This document shows, in pieces, positions 23,760-32,818 of a DNA stretch of 35,294 bases. The notes beneath the pieces were generated by a model, which was given only the letters and a program-made list of their open reading frames with translations, searched no databases and was not told the DNA's origin. Source of the DNA: CAYWTX01 sp964461295 (GTDB taxonomy: Bacteria > Planctomycetota > Phycisphaerae > SM23-33); the NCBI GenBank assembly GCA_964461295.1, contig CAYWTX010000346.1:1-35294 (forward strand), given 5' to 3'. Numbering within the stretch: the stretch's first letter is position 1; each line of letters starts with the position of its first letter. The position numbers were made by a program, and so were the translations under genes.

Positions 23760-26030
23760 ATGAAGCAAGCGCCCATGCAAGAAGGGAGACGGGTGATCCT
23801 GGTTCGTAGTCCCGCCGTAAGGCGGAATCCCGGCACGCCCGCGACCCGAAACAGCCCGCCTTACGGCGGTACTACAAACGGGATCTCCGTTCTCGCGCTC
23901 GCGGCCCTCGTCATCGCGACAGTATCGCCCCTCGCGCACGCCCAGCAAGCCAGGCCCAAGAAGGAGTTGAACGTCGACTTCACCGTCGGCTGGGCCGGGC
24001 GCTATCGCCCCATGGAGTGGACGCCGATCACCCTGAGCGTGACGTCGCCGCTGAAGGAGCACGTGGCCATCGAGGTGGGCCTCAGCATGCCGCAGGACGA
24101 GCAGAACGTCCTGAAGATTCGCCGCCTGGCGGTGCTGGAGGCCGAGAACACGGTGCACATCCCGCTGACGGCCCGCACGGCGTATGGCGCCGAGGGGTGC
24201 GACATCCGCATGTCCGGCGTCGGCAACAACTTCTCGTGGTCGCGCCACTACGAGCTATGGGGCAACAACTCGCCGAACCGCCCCCTGACGGCCGTGACGG
24301 ACAACGAGTTGCTCATCGGCGTGTCGGGCCGGCAGGCGTTCGGCCTGGCCGAACTGAGCCAGGGCGCCCTCTGCCGCACGGAGAACCATTCCGGCGCCGT
24401 ACACGTGGCGTACAGGAACGACCGCCTGCTGCCGGTGGACTGGCCGGGCTACGCGTGCCTGGACCTGCTGGTGCTGTACGACAGCGACTGGGACAAGCTC
24501 ACGCCGCACCAGTCGCGGGCGATCGCCGATTGGGTCAGCAACGGCGGGCGGCTGCTGCTGGTCCTTGGCTCGCGTGCCCTGCCGGCGGACCACCCGCTGG
24601 CGGCAATGCTCCCGTTCCGGATCGGCCCGGCCGCGGAGGTGTCCCTGCCCGCGGCGGCGCTGGACTCGATGGGCCTCATCGGCCTGCGCCGCGGCCAGAG
24701 CCGCTCGCTGACCTGCTGGTCGCTGGAGGAAGCGGCCAAGGCGCCGCTGTGGCGGGCGCACAAGGAGGAATCGCCCGGCGTGCTGATGGCCTCGGGCCCC
24801 GCGGGCCTGGGCTTCGTGGGCGTGCTGGGTTTCGACCCCGACCGCATCGATCGCCAGGGCCTGGGCCCGCCGAAGACAGCCGAGTTCTGGGTCTCGCGCG
24901 TGGAGAGGCTGCTGCCTCGCGGCCGGACCATCGCCCGCACCAGCGAGGACGGATCGACCTCGTCGTCGGACTACTGGACGTACCGGCTCGGCCGAGCCGA
25001 CGCGGCCACCGGGGCGGTGCTGGAGCACCTGCACCAGATCGTGGAGCTGCGCCCGCTGCACGCGGGGTGGATCGTGGCCGTGCTGGCGGCGTTGGCGCTG
25101 CTGATCGGGCCGGTGGACTACTTCGTGCTCAAGAGGCTCAACCACCTGCCGCTGACGTGGCTGACGGCGTCGCTGTGGATCGCCCTGTTCTCGGTGGGCG
25201 CCTACTACGGCGTGCAGTACCTCCGCGCGGGCGACCTGAAGACGCGGGCCGTCACCGTCACCGACGGCGTGGCCGACGGCAACGGCGTGGCGTCGGCCCG
25301 GTCCACCTGCTACGCGGGCATCTACTCGCCCGCCAGCGAGGACTACGGCCCGGTGGGGCCCGACGGCAAGGCCCTGGACCGCGGGCAGTGGTGGTCGGGC
25401 CTGGCCCCCACGCAGAACGAGCACCTCTACTACCGCGGCGGCATGAACCTGGGCACGCGGAACATCTACTGCGTCCAGCACGAGGACGGCGGCAACCTGC
25501 CCGTCAGCGTGCCCATCAACATCTGGTCGATGCAATCGCTGCTTCAGGAGTCTTCCGCACGCGACCTGCCCATCCGCGCGAAGGTCGCCCGCGCCGGCCG
25601 CGGCGGCCAGTGGAACGTCACGCTGGCCAACCTCTCGCCACAGCCGGTCGAGAGGGCCTACGTCCTGGTCCCCGGCGGCGACGGCCAGGTCTGGACGGCC
25701 CCGCTGGGATCTGTGCCCGCCAAGGACACGCGGGAGTTCACGGCCTCGGCGAGGCCGTGGACGTCGTGGCAGGCGGAGATGCCCGCCGAGGACGAGGGCA
25801 ACGCCTACCACGACGGGCCGCAGCAACGATCTGATCCGAAGGTGCGGGAATCGGCGATGCTCGCCCGAGGCACCGCGCGGCGGTCGGAGGGCATCCTGAG
25901 CCGCGTCGCGGCCGGCGCGGCCGCGGTGTGCGCCGAATTCGATGCCTCCCCGCTGACGTTCGCCCTGGCGGGGCAGAACAGCCGCGTGGATCACCTGCAC
26001 ATGGTGCGGCTGGTGGTGGAAGTGAAATGA
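23760..26030 (+). CDS. Exported membrane protein of the MoxR cluster, function unknown
   Basis: Up to 756 aa from ATG 23760. A signal peptide core (SVLALAALVIATVSPLAHA) precedes a large beta-rich exported part. Within it is an amidotransferase-like piece (QSRAIADWVSNGGRLLLVLG, then PLAAMLPF). Two TM helices follow (about 465-485 and 495-515; IVAVLAALALLIGPVDYF and SLWIALFSVGAYYGV), then a second exported domain of about 240 residues. Not recognised by name. The start is uncertain: GTG 23685 overlaps the previous stop, ATG 23760 has no clear site, and GTG 23793 follows GGGAG closely. The leader includes a 23-bp-arm inverted repeat in frame. Position between BatA-like and ABC-2 genes ties it to the same machine. 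Confidence 0.75.
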   Translation: MKQAPMQEGRRVILVRSPAVRRNPGTPATRNSPPYGGTTNGISVLALAALVIATVSPLAHAQQARPKKELNVDFTVGWAGRYRPMEWTPITLSVTSPLKEHVAIEVGLSMPQDEQNVLKIRRLAVLEAENTVHIPLTARTAYGAEGCDIRMSGVGNNFSWSRHYELWGNNSPNRPLTAVTDNELLIGVSGRQAFGLAELSQGALCRTENHSGAVHVAYRNDRLLPVDWPGYACLDLLVLYDSDWDKLTPHQSRAIADWVSNGGRLLLVLGSRALPADHPLAAMLPFRIGPAAEVSLPAAALDSMGLIGLRRGQSRSLTCWSLEEAAKAPLWRAHKEESPGVLMASGPAGLGFVGVLGFDPDRIDRQGLGPPKTAEFWVSRVERLLPRGRTIARTSEDGSTSSSDYWTYRLGRADAATGAVLEHLHQIVELRPLHAGWIVAVLAALALLIGPVDYFVLKRLNHLPLTWLTASLWIALFSVGAYYGVQYLRAGDLKTRAVTVTDGVADGNGVASARSTCYAGIYSPASEDYGPVGPDGKALDRGQWWSGLAPTQNEHLYYRGGMNLGTRNIYCVQHEDGGNLPVSVPINIWSMQSLLQESSARDLPIRAKVARAGRGGQWNVTLANLSPQPVERAYVLVPGGDGQVWTAPLGSVPAKDTREFTASARPWTSWQAEMPAEDEGNAYHDGPQQRSDPKVRESAMLARGTARRSEGILSRVAAGAAAVCAEFDASPLTFALAGQNSRVDHLHMVRLVVEVK
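23803..23878. repeat. Inverted repeat with 23-bp arms in the exported protein leader
   Basis: The left arm is 23803-23825 and the right arm 23856-23878, with 2 mismatches across 23 positions and a 30-bp spacer. Each arm itself holds the palindrome CCGCC-GTAA-GGCGG or its complement. The element lies between the candidate starts and the hydrophobic signal core and is translated without a stop. Confidence 0.85.
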
Positions 26031-26054
26031 GCGCAGAGCGCGGCGCCTTGGCGG

Positions 26055-26090
26055 AACCAACCGGGGCGACACGCCCCGGCTCTGTCGGTT
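26055..26090. repeat. Palindromic element before the ABC-2 ATPase
   Basis: A perfect hairpin, CCGGGGCG-ACA-CGCCCCGG (26061-26079), is flanked by AACCAA on the left and CTCTGTCGGTT on the right. Flank and loop resemble the elements at 1-26, 198-231 and 28182-28200, while the stem sequence differs. It lies in the 97-bp gap before the ATPase gene. Confidence 0.75.
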
Positions 26091-26127
26091 TGTCTCGGCG
26101 AATACGGTGCCTTGCAGGACGCCAACT

Positions 26128-27054
26128 ATGATCGAAACCCATGGCTTGACGAAGTACTACGGAACGCTCGGGGCGCTGGTGGACCTCAACCTCCAGATCG
26201 GCGCCGGCGAGATCTTCGGGTTCATCGGCCCCAACGGAGCCGGCAAAACCACCACCATGCGCATCCTCGCCACGCTGATGGAGCCCACGGCCGGGTACGC
26301 CACCATCGACGGCCTGGACGTGAGCAAGGCCGGGCGCGACGTGCGGCGCATCGTCGGCTACATGCCCGACTTCATGGGCGTCTACGACGACCTCAAGGTG
26401 TTCGAGTACCTCGAGTTTTTCGCGGCCGCGTTCGGCCTGGAACGTAAGTCGCGCCAGCAGGTGATCAACGACGTGCTGGAGTTGACGCAACTCACGGGCA
26501 AGCGCACGGCGGCGGTGGACAGCCTCAGCCGCGGCATGCAGCAGCGGCTCCAGCTCGCCCGGGTGCTCATCCACGACCCGGAAGTGCTGATCCTGGACGA
26601 GCCGGCCAGCGGCCTGGACCCGCGCGCCCGCATCGAAATCCGCGAGATGCTCCGCGAGCTCAAGCGGATGGGCAAGACGATCATGATCTCCAGCCACATC
26701 CTCTCGGAGCTGGAGGAGATGTGCGACAAGGTCGGCATCATCGAGCAGGGCCGGCTGGTGTTCAGCGGGACCATGGGCGAGATCTTCCAGCGGATGGGCC
26801 TGCACGCCAAGTTCCGTGTCCGCGTGGCCGGGGAGGTGCAGCGGGCCCTGGACGTGCTGGCCGCGCTGCCGCAGGTGGCGGAGGCCCGCGGCTTCGAGGA
26901 CCACGTCCGCGTGACGTTCCGCGCCGGCGAGCCGCACGACGGCCTGATCGCCCGCAGCCTCGTCCACGCCGGCATCGACGTCATCGCGATCATGCCCGAG
27001 CAGGTCAAGCTCGACGACGCGTTCCTGGAACTGACGAAGGGATTCGTAAGTTGA
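26128..27054 (+). CDS. ABC-2 type transporter ATP-binding protein
   Basis: 308 aa cytoplasmic ATPase. Walker A is GPNGAGKTT (about 34-42) and Walker B is VLILDEP with catalytic Glu158. The signature is LSRGM (133-137), a common variant of LSGGQ in CcmA/NatA-like exporters. The Q-loop position reads GYMPDF, with Asp in place of Gln. A C-terminal domain of about 80 residues is typical of this exporter subfamily. AGGA lies about 8 bases before ATG 26128; in-frame upstream codons are repeat-derived. It pairs with the permease that follows. It belongs to the exporter class and is not a likely partner for the upstream importer permease. Confidence 0.93.
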   Translation: MIETHGLTKYYGTLGALVDLNLQIGAGEIFGFIGPNGAGKTTTMRILATLMEPTAGYATIDGLDVSKAGRDVRRIVGYMPDFMGVYDDLKVFEYLEFFAAAFGLERKSRQQVINDVLELTQLTGKRTAAVDSLSRGMQQRLQLARVLIHDPEVLILDEPASGLDPRARIEIREMLRELKRMGKTIMISSHILSELEEMCDKVGIIEQGRLVFSGTMGEIFQRMGLHAKFRVRVAGEVQRALDVLAALPQVAEARGFEDHVRVTFRAGEPHDGLIARSLVHAGIDVIAIMPEQVKLDDAFLELTKGFVS

Positions 27055-27097
27055 CTGCGCCTTCCCGATTTGCGGTTGTCGGTCGCCTCCCCGGCGA

Positions 27098-29299
27098 ATG
27101 GGCGCGTTGCCCATGGCCGACCGCCTGCCGTCGCCGGCAGGACGGGCTCCCGGCTTGCCTTCCGGCGGTGCGCCCTTGAGCGCCGTCGCCAAGGCATTCG
27201 CGCCCGTGCTGTGGGTCCTCTCGCTTCCCGCGGCGCTCGTCGGGCCCATCTTCGGCAAGGAGCTGCGCGTCTCCAGCCGGCGGCGCCGGAACTACGTCCT
27301 GCGGGCCGGTTACCTCGTCCTCATGCTGCTGTTCGTCCTGCTGGTGTGGCAGGCGGCCATGCGTTCAGGCAGCTACTCCGGCTCCTATGCCTACCGCGCC
27401 AACCAGATGGCCGAGGCCGGACGCATCATCGTCACCTGCGTGATCTGGTTCCAGTTCATCCTGCTGCAACTCATGGCCGTGGTGATGCTCAGCAACTCCA
27501 TCAGCGAGGAAATCTACAAGCGCACCCTCGGCGTGCTGATGACCACGCCCATCGTCAGCCTCCAGATCGTCACGGGCAAGCTGTTCAGCAAGCTGCTGCA
27601 ACTGCTGATGATGCTGGCCCTCAGCCTGCCGCTGCTGGTCGTCGTGCGCGTCTTCGGCGGCGTACCGTGGGATTTCGTGGTGGCCGGGACGTGCCTGACG
27701 CTGACGGCGGCGATGTTCGCCGCGGAGGTGTCGATGTTCTTCTCGATCCTCTTCCGCCGGGCATTCGTCAGCATCCTGCTGACGCTGGGCGTGGGACTGG
27801 TGCTGTACGCCCTGGTCCCGCTGATCATCGCCCTGGCCGTGGCCGCCCTCGCCATCTCGACCAGAGACAAGGATATTGTGGGTCTCCTGACCGTTGCCCT
27901 CCACGCTCATCCGTTCGGGGCGATGCAGGCGTGCACCACGGAACTGATGCAGCCGCGCGCAATGGCGTTCCTGCCCGGCTTCCACTGGTGGGTCAATTGC
28001 CTCGTGATGCTCGCGGCCACGTTCGGCGTGCTGACGGCGTGCGTGGCGCTGGTGCGGCGCGTGGGCCAGCGCCAGGCGTGCGGCGGCGGCGCGCCGAGCG
28101 CCATGCCGCTTTCGATGTTGCCGCAGGCGGCGAACCTTGTCCCGGCTCCCGCAATGGATACGGTCCCTGGTTCGGATCCGACCGGGCCGGCACGGCCCGG
28201 CTCCGTTCATTCCGCAATGGATACGGTCCCTGGTCCGGACCCGACCGGGCCGGCACGGCCCGGCTCCGTTCCTTCCGCAATGGATACGGTCCCTGGTCCG
28301 GACCCGACCGGGCCGGCACGGCCCGGCTCCGTTGATTCCGCTCTCGAGGGCGTCGCCCTTGCGCTTCCCCCGCCGATTCCCGCCGATCACGTGCACGCGG
28401 CGCGCATCCGCGGCATCTCCGGCTCGCCCGTGCTGTGGCGCGAGCTGCGAGCCGTCGCCATCCGCAGCCGCGTCGCTCGCTACATCGTCCTGGGCGCCGC
28501 CGGCCTGCTCCTGGCGATTATCTACGTCCTCACGGCATCCATCGACGACGGCTTCACCGACGACGACGTGCACATGCTCTTCGTCGGGGCGCTCACCATC
28601 GTCGCGACCATCGCCACGGCCGTGTACACCGCCGTCAACGTCACGTCGGAGAAGGAGGCCGGCACGTGGGAGATCCTGCTGGTCACGCCGCTGAGCGAGT
28701 GGCACGTGCTGTTGGCGAAGGCAGCCGGGTGCGTGCGGCGCTGCCTGCCGATCTGGCTGCTGCCCATCGGCCACGGAGTGCTGTTTGTACTGATGGGCCT
28801 GGCCGCGAAGCTGACGGGCAACCCCAACCCGTACCTGGTACACCCCATCCTGCCGTTTCATCTGGCGCTGGTCGCCGTCTCGGTGATCGCCTTCTTCACC
28901 GGCACGGGGCTGCTCTTCGGCGCGTGGCTGAAGCGGACGACGACGGCCGTCGTCCTCAACCTTGGCCTGGCGCTGCTGTTGTGGGCTGCCCTGCCGGGGG
29001 CGATGTACCTGCTGGCCGAGGGCTTCAGCGGCGGCATGTGCCGCGACATGCGGCAAGTGGCTGGCTTCACCGTGAACGCCAACCCCGTCTGTCAGGCGGG
29101 CGTGGCGACGCTGGGAGCCAGCGGCTCCCGCGAGGCGAACGCAGCCCTTGCCGACCTCCGCTACGACTGGCCGGAAATGAGAGCCGTGGGCCTGACGAAG
29201 TCCACCCTTTGTCTGGCGTTCTTCACCGCCATGTACGTCGGTTTGGGCGCAGCCTCGATGCTCCTGGCGCGCAGAATCCTCCGCCGCCGCGCGGCGTGA
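27098..29299 (+). CDS. ABC-2 type permease, two membrane halves joined by a repeat-encoded linker
   Basis: 733 aa from ATG 27098. The N-half (about residues 30-340) has about six TM helices after a KELRVSSRRRRNYVLR segment. The C-half (about 440-733) begins similarly (WRELRAVAIRSRVARYIVL) and again has about six TM helices, so the gene is an internal duplication or fusion. Between them, residues 352-414 are three near-identical 21-residue units (core DPTGPARPGS). They are encoded by 63-bp DNA repeats that carry the dispersed palindrome. The start is uncertain: the first 27 residues are Pro/Gly-rich, contain palindromic DNA and have no clear ribosome-binding site. TTG 27178 is an alternative. 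Partner of the ATPase 43 bases upstream; substrate unknown. Confidence 0.85.
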   Translation: MGALPMADRLPSPAGRAPGLPSGGAPLSAVAKAFAPVLWVLSLPAALVGPIFGKELRVSSRRRRNYVLRAGYLVLMLLFVLLVWQAAMRSGSYSGSYAYRANQMAEAGRIIVTCVIWFQFILLQLMAVVMLSNSISEEIYKRTLGVLMTTPIVSLQIVTGKLFSKLLQLLMMLALSLPLLVVVRVFGGVPWDFVVAGTCLTLTAAMFAAEVSMFFSILFRRAFVSILLTLGVGLVLYALVPLIIALAVAALAISTRDKDIVGLLTVALHAHPFGAMQACTTELMQPRAMAFLPGFHWWVNCLVMLAATFGVLTACVALVRRVGQRQACGGGAPSAMPLSMLPQAANLVPAPAMDTVPGSDPTGPARPGSVHSAMDTVPGPDPTGPARPGSVPSAMDTVPGPDPTGPARPGSVDSALEGVALALPPPIPADHVHAARIRGISGSPVLWRELRAVAIRSRVARYIVLGAAGLLLAIIYVLTASIDDGFTDDDVHMLFVGALTIVATIATAVYTAVNVTSEKEAGTWEILLVTPLSEWHVLLAKAAGCVRRCLPIWLLPIGHGVLFVLMGLAAKLTGNPNPYLVHPILPFHLALVAVSVIAFFTGTGLLFGAWLKRTTTAVVLNLGLALLLWAALPGAMYLLAEGFSGGMCRDMRQVAGFTVNANPVCQAGVATLGASGSREANAALADLRYDWPEMRAVGLTKSTLCLAFFTAMYVGLGAASMLLARRILRRRAA
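28151..28339 (+). repeat. Three tandem 63-bp units within the ABC-2 permease gene
   Basis: Units start at 28151, 28214 and 28277, each exactly 63 bp with only a few differences. Each contains the hairpin CCGGGCC-GGCAC-GGCCCGG and the flank GGCTCCGTT, matching the intergenic palindrome family at 1-231 and 26055-26090. Because 63 is divisible by three the frame is kept, and each unit encodes 21 residues of a Pro/Gly-rich linker. Confidence 0.95.
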
Positions 29300-29349
29300 G
29301 GGCGCGAACAGGCCTTCGCTCGCCCCCGTATCGCCCTCAGGGCGCGGAA

Positions 29350-29453
29350 AACTCCCGTCGGCTGACGGGAGTTCTTTGCGAACGCGAGGAGGGCGGGATC
29401 TGAGAACCTCCGAATCGACCGCGCAAAGAACTCCGGTCGGCTGACGGGAGTTC
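29350..29453. repeat. Paired hairpins between the permease and the lyase gene
   Basis: AACTCCCGTC-GGCT-GACGGGAGTT (29350-29373) and a near copy with one stem mismatch (29428-29453) lie 55 bp apart. The words GCAAAGAACT and AGTTCTTTGC flank them in inverted orientation. The first hairpin is followed only by CTTT, which is poor for a Rho-independent terminator. The remainder of 29300-29551 is GC-rich with more CCGGC palindromes and shows no gene. Confidence 0.8.
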
Positions 29454-29500
29454 CGCCGGCCGCCGGTGTGCCGGCAGTTCCTGCCGCAGATGGCAGAGCG

Positions 29501-29529
29501 TTGCCGCCGGCCGGCACGCGGGTTAAAGA
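29501..29529 (+). promoter_or_regulatory. Possible promoter of the lyase gene
   Basis: TTGCCG (29501-29506) and TAAAGA (29524-29529) are 17 bases apart, about 22 bases before ATG 29552. The -10 is a modest match, but it is one of the few AT-rich spots in the region. Confidence 0.35.
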
Positions 29530-29551
29530 TAGTAGTACAAGGAATCCCCGA

Positions 29552-32500
29552 ATGATGCGATACGCCGTGTCCCTTACCGCCGCGATTCTCGCCTCCGCCG
29601 CCGCCCTGCCCGCACAAGACAAGTTCGTCATCGCCAACGACCTGGGCCTGCCCTGGCCGGGCGACCTCGTCCACCTCGACGCCGCCGGAGACGTGCCGGC
29701 CGCCCCGGCCGTGAAGGCGGGCGATAGGCTCTGGCCGGCACAGGTGCAGCGCGTGCAGGAAGGCGGCAAGGCGGTCAACCGCGTGTGGTTCCTGGCCGAG
29801 ATCGCCGCCGGGCAGAAGGAGTTGGCCGTCGAGTTGGTGAGCCAACCGCCCGCGTCGCCGCTGAAGGTGACCGAGACGGCGGATGCGTTCGTCGTCGCCA
29901 ACGGCGTGTACGAGTTCCGCGTGCCGAAGATGCCCAGGTTGAGCGGGCCGGCGCCGGTAAGCAAGCTCCCCTCGCCCCTGGGCGGCGTGCGGCCCGCCGG
30001 CGGCGCAACGTGGTTCGGCCAGGGAAGCTTCGACGGCGACGAGGCCGTCGCGGCCGCGAAGACCGAAGTGCTGGCCAGCGGGCCGGTGTTCGTGGACGTG
30101 CGAGTGACGCTGGAGTTCGCCTCGCCCCCGGCCGTATCCGTCAAACACTCCTACGCCGCCACGCTGCGATTCCTCGCCGGCGACCCGTGGGTCCAGGTCG
30201 AGGAGACCTACAGCGCCGCGCCCGGCTTCGGCCATCGCGTGTTCATCAAGGACGACCTGAAGCCCGACACGGTGATGTGGATCCGCTGGTTCGCCCACGG
30301 CGAGTTCGGCGGCAACCAGGACATGCATTTCGCGCCGCTTGGGCCGCTGCCCAAGCAGCGCGGGCCGTTCGTCGCCCTGCAGGCCCGCTGGACGCAGCAG
30401 CCGGGATGCGGGCAGGACTTCTTCCTCACGCGCGGCGGGGCCAGCCCCTCGCGCGGCAGGGACGGTAAGGAGACGGCCGGGACGGGCGCGTACGACCCCA
30501 ACGCCCCGGCGGTGGGGTTCGTCGCCACGCACCCCACGAAGTGGAAGGACCCCTACCGTCAGACCATCGCCTGCTACGCCGAGAACGGCGACACGGCCCG
30601 CGTGGTCTTCCCGTGCGGCAGCGGCAGCCGCGCGTTCGCCATCTGCTGCGGGCCGCGAAAGCTCTTCGACTCGACGGGCAAGCTCAACTTCCTCGTCCGC
30701 CGGCACGTCGACTGGACGCTCGACAACCAGGCCCACAAGTACATCCTCACGTGGAAGCGCGACCCCGCCAAGGCCGGGCCGCACATCCTCCTCTCGCGCG
30801 AGCAGCTTCAGCAGATCCAGGACGACCACAAGGCCGGGCGCGACACGCCGACCGTGCGGGCGCTCAGGGAATACGCGGCCGGGCGCGACAAGCTGAAGCG
30901 CGACGACCAGCAACTGCTGGACCTGCTGACGGGCAAACCCGTGCCGGCGTCGCGCGGCGCGCCGGGCGCCGGCGCCTGGATCGGCTCGCGGTACCAGGCC
31001 GACTTCCTCAACCCCACCACGGCCACGCGGTCGATCAAGAAAGGCTTCCCCCCGGCGGACCTCTACTGCGGCGGCAAGCCCATCGGCGACGCGTGGACGG
31101 CCGCGGCGGGGTATGTGTTCACCGACCTGAACCACTGGCCAGGCTGGACGAACGGGTGGAACCCCGGCAACCCGAACTTCCACACCGACAAGTACTCGGT
31201 GGCCATCTACGCGGGCGCGGCCCTGCTGGACCATCCACACGCGAAGGACTGGCTGGCCTTCGGGCGGAAGAACTTCGACGAGGACATGTCCAAGGTGCTG
31301 CTGCCGCCCGACGGAGTGGGCTACGAGTGCCCGGGCTATAGCGGCTATTCGCTGCGCGAGCAGCTCGCGCTGGCCCGCGTGTTCGCCAACGTCGGCATGG
31401 GCGATCCGGTCGTCGAGAACCCGCTGTTCAAGGCCCGCGGGCGCTGGCACCGCCACCTGCTCACCCCGCGCGACGTGCGCCTGGGCATCCGCCACCAGGC
31501 CCCCATCGGCGACACGCACCGCTGGGGAGCGGGCGAGGGGTTCCTGTTCGGCATGCTCGGCAAGTTCTACAAGACGGCCGACCCGGCGTTCGCCTCCGAG
31601 ATGATGGGCATGTGGAAGCTCTACCGCGACCAGGGCATGGGCGGCGACCTGATGAGCGACGTCATCGACGTCGACCAGTCGATCCCGCCCATGCCGGTGG
31701 AGAAGATGGACTGGGCCAGCCGCACGTTCCACGGCTTCGGCGCGGTGATGCGCAGCCGCTTCGGCCGCGAGGATGAGACGTTCGTGTCGTTCAAGGCCGG
31801 GCAGACGCACGGGCACTACCACAACGACGACCTGAGCTACCACTTCCACGGCGCGGGCCGCCCGGTGTCGCTGGACTACAACTGCTCGTACCACCCGCGG
31901 GGCGATCACGCGGCGCTGCACAACAGCATGACCTTCGGCGTCAGCAAGCCCTACCTGCACCAGGACGCCAACAAGCCCGTCGAGGCGGCCGAGCAACTCG
32001 GCGGGCGGGCGCGCGTCGGCGTGTTCGTCGGCACGGCGGCGGCCGATCTCGTCGTGGCCGAACGCGACGGCAACGCGTTGGAGCTGCGGCCGATCTACCC
32101 CGAGGACGCCCGCTTCGCGTACGCCTACCCGCGACGGGCGGTCGAGCGGATCGTCCACCGCCGCTGGCTGGCGCTGGTGAAGCACGCCGAAGGCGGCAAA
32201 CTGGCCGACTACCTCGTCGTGCGCGACGACACGATCTCCGCCGAGCCGCAGCAGATCAACATCCACCTGCTGGCGCGCGACGTGAAGCGCGACGGCGCGA
32301 TCGTGCGGGCGCCGGGGCAGTGGGACGCCAACGCGGTGGTGTTCCTCGCGACCGCCGAGGTGACGGACTTCGGCGTCGGGCGGTGGTACTACGGCCCCGA
32401 CGGCGGCGAGGCGAGGCGGCGGATGGAGGAGACCGACGGCAAGACGCTGATCCCGCCGCCCGGCCACACCGGGCGCTGGATGGAGGGCGAATACCAGAAG

Positions 32501-32764
32501 TGGGTGCGGGTATCGACGAAGCCCGGCACAAACGCGCTGTGGGTGTTGTACGCCCACCGCGCCGGCGCGGCCGAGCCGAAGTTCGAGACCATCGACGGCG
32601 GCGCGGGCGTTCGCGTAAGCCTGGGCGGCGAGACCGACGAAGTCGTCCTCTCCCCCGCCCGCGGCGGCATCGTGCGCCGGAACGGAAAGGCAACCGTGCT
32701 CCTGGAACCCGACGCCCTGCCCCCGCTGGGCGAGATGAAGGCGATGGCGTCTCACGCGTATTGA
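29552..32764 (+). CDS. Secreted heparinase II/III-like polysaccharide lyase
   Basis: 1070 aa. Signal peptide of about 21 residues (MMRYAVSLTAAILASAAALPA). The N-terminal half begins with a beta-rich domain (about 22-300). A helical, probably toroid part follows (about 390-720; aromatic-rich, for example WPGWTNGWNPGNPNF). The heparinase II/III-type beta-sandwich starts at HGHYHNDD (753-760), followed by SLDYNCSY and a long beta-rich end. The HGHxHND motif corresponds to the HGHADxxS motif of that superfamily and likely contains catalytic or metal-binding His. The substrate would be a uronic-acid polysaccharide, but this cannot be told from sequence. AAGGA at 29539-29543 lies 8 bases before ATG 29552; in-frame codons upstream are repeat DNA. 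Confidence 0.8.
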   Translation: MMRYAVSLTAAILASAAALPAQDKFVIANDLGLPWPGDLVHLDAAGDVPAAPAVKAGDRLWPAQVQRVQEGGKAVNRVWFLAEIAAGQKELAVELVSQPPASPLKVTETADAFVVANGVYEFRVPKMPRLSGPAPVSKLPSPLGGVRPAGGATWFGQGSFDGDEAVAAAKTEVLASGPVFVDVRVTLEFASPPAVSVKHSYAATLRFLAGDPWVQVEETYSAAPGFGHRVFIKDDLKPDTVMWIRWFAHGEFGGNQDMHFAPLGPLPKQRGPFVALQARWTQQPGCGQDFFLTRGGASPSRGRDGKETAGTGAYDPNAPAVGFVATHPTKWKDPYRQTIACYAENGDTARVVFPCGSGSRAFAICCGPRKLFDSTGKLNFLVRRHVDWTLDNQAHKYILTWKRDPAKAGPHILLSREQLQQIQDDHKAGRDTPTVRALREYAAGRDKLKRDDQQLLDLLTGKPVPASRGAPGAGAWIGSRYQADFLNPTTATRSIKKGFPPADLYCGGKPIGDAWTAAAGYVFTDLNHWPGWTNGWNPGNPNFHTDKYSVAIYAGAALLDHPHAKDWLAFGRKNFDEDMSKVLLPPDGVGYECPGYSGYSLREQLALARVFANVGMGDPVVENPLFKARGRWHRHLLTPRDVRLGIRHQAPIGDTHRWGAGEGFLFGMLGKFYKTADPAFASEMMGMWKLYRDQGMGGDLMSDVIDVDQSIPPMPVEKMDWASRTFHGFGAVMRSRFGREDETFVSFKAGQTHGHYHNDDLSYHFHGAGRPVSLDYNCSYHPRGDHAALHNSMTFGVSKPYLHQDANKPVEAAEQLGGRARVGVFVGTAAADLVVAERDGNALELRPIYPEDARFAYAYPRRAVERIVHRRWLALVKHAEGGKLADYLVVRDDTISAEPQQINIHLLARDVKRDGAIVRAPGQWDANAVVFLATAEVTDFGVGRWYYGPDGGEARRRMEETDGKTLIPPPGHTGRWMEGEYQKWVRVSTKPGTNALWVLYAHRAGAAEPKFETIDGGAGVRVSLGGETDEVVLSPARGGIVRRNGKATVLLEPDALPPLGEMKAMASHAY

Positions 32765-32818
32765 ATCCCGGCGGCGTGGCGATAAGATGTCCGCACTTGT
32801 TTGCCCCCAGGAGCGCGT

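Noticed and set aside
26128..27054. ATPase partner for the upstream importer permease
   Set aside because: Its signature and C-terminal domain are those of ABC-2 exporters and it is immediately followed by an ABC-2 permease.
28151..28339. CRISPR array
   Set aside because: The three 63-bp units are contiguous and in frame with no variable spacers, and no cas genes are near. They are tandem coding repeats.
29350..29380. Rho-independent terminator after the ABC-2 permease
   Set aside because: The 10-bp hairpin is followed by CTTTGCG rather than a T-tract, and a near copy lies 55 bp downstream. It fits the repeat pattern better.
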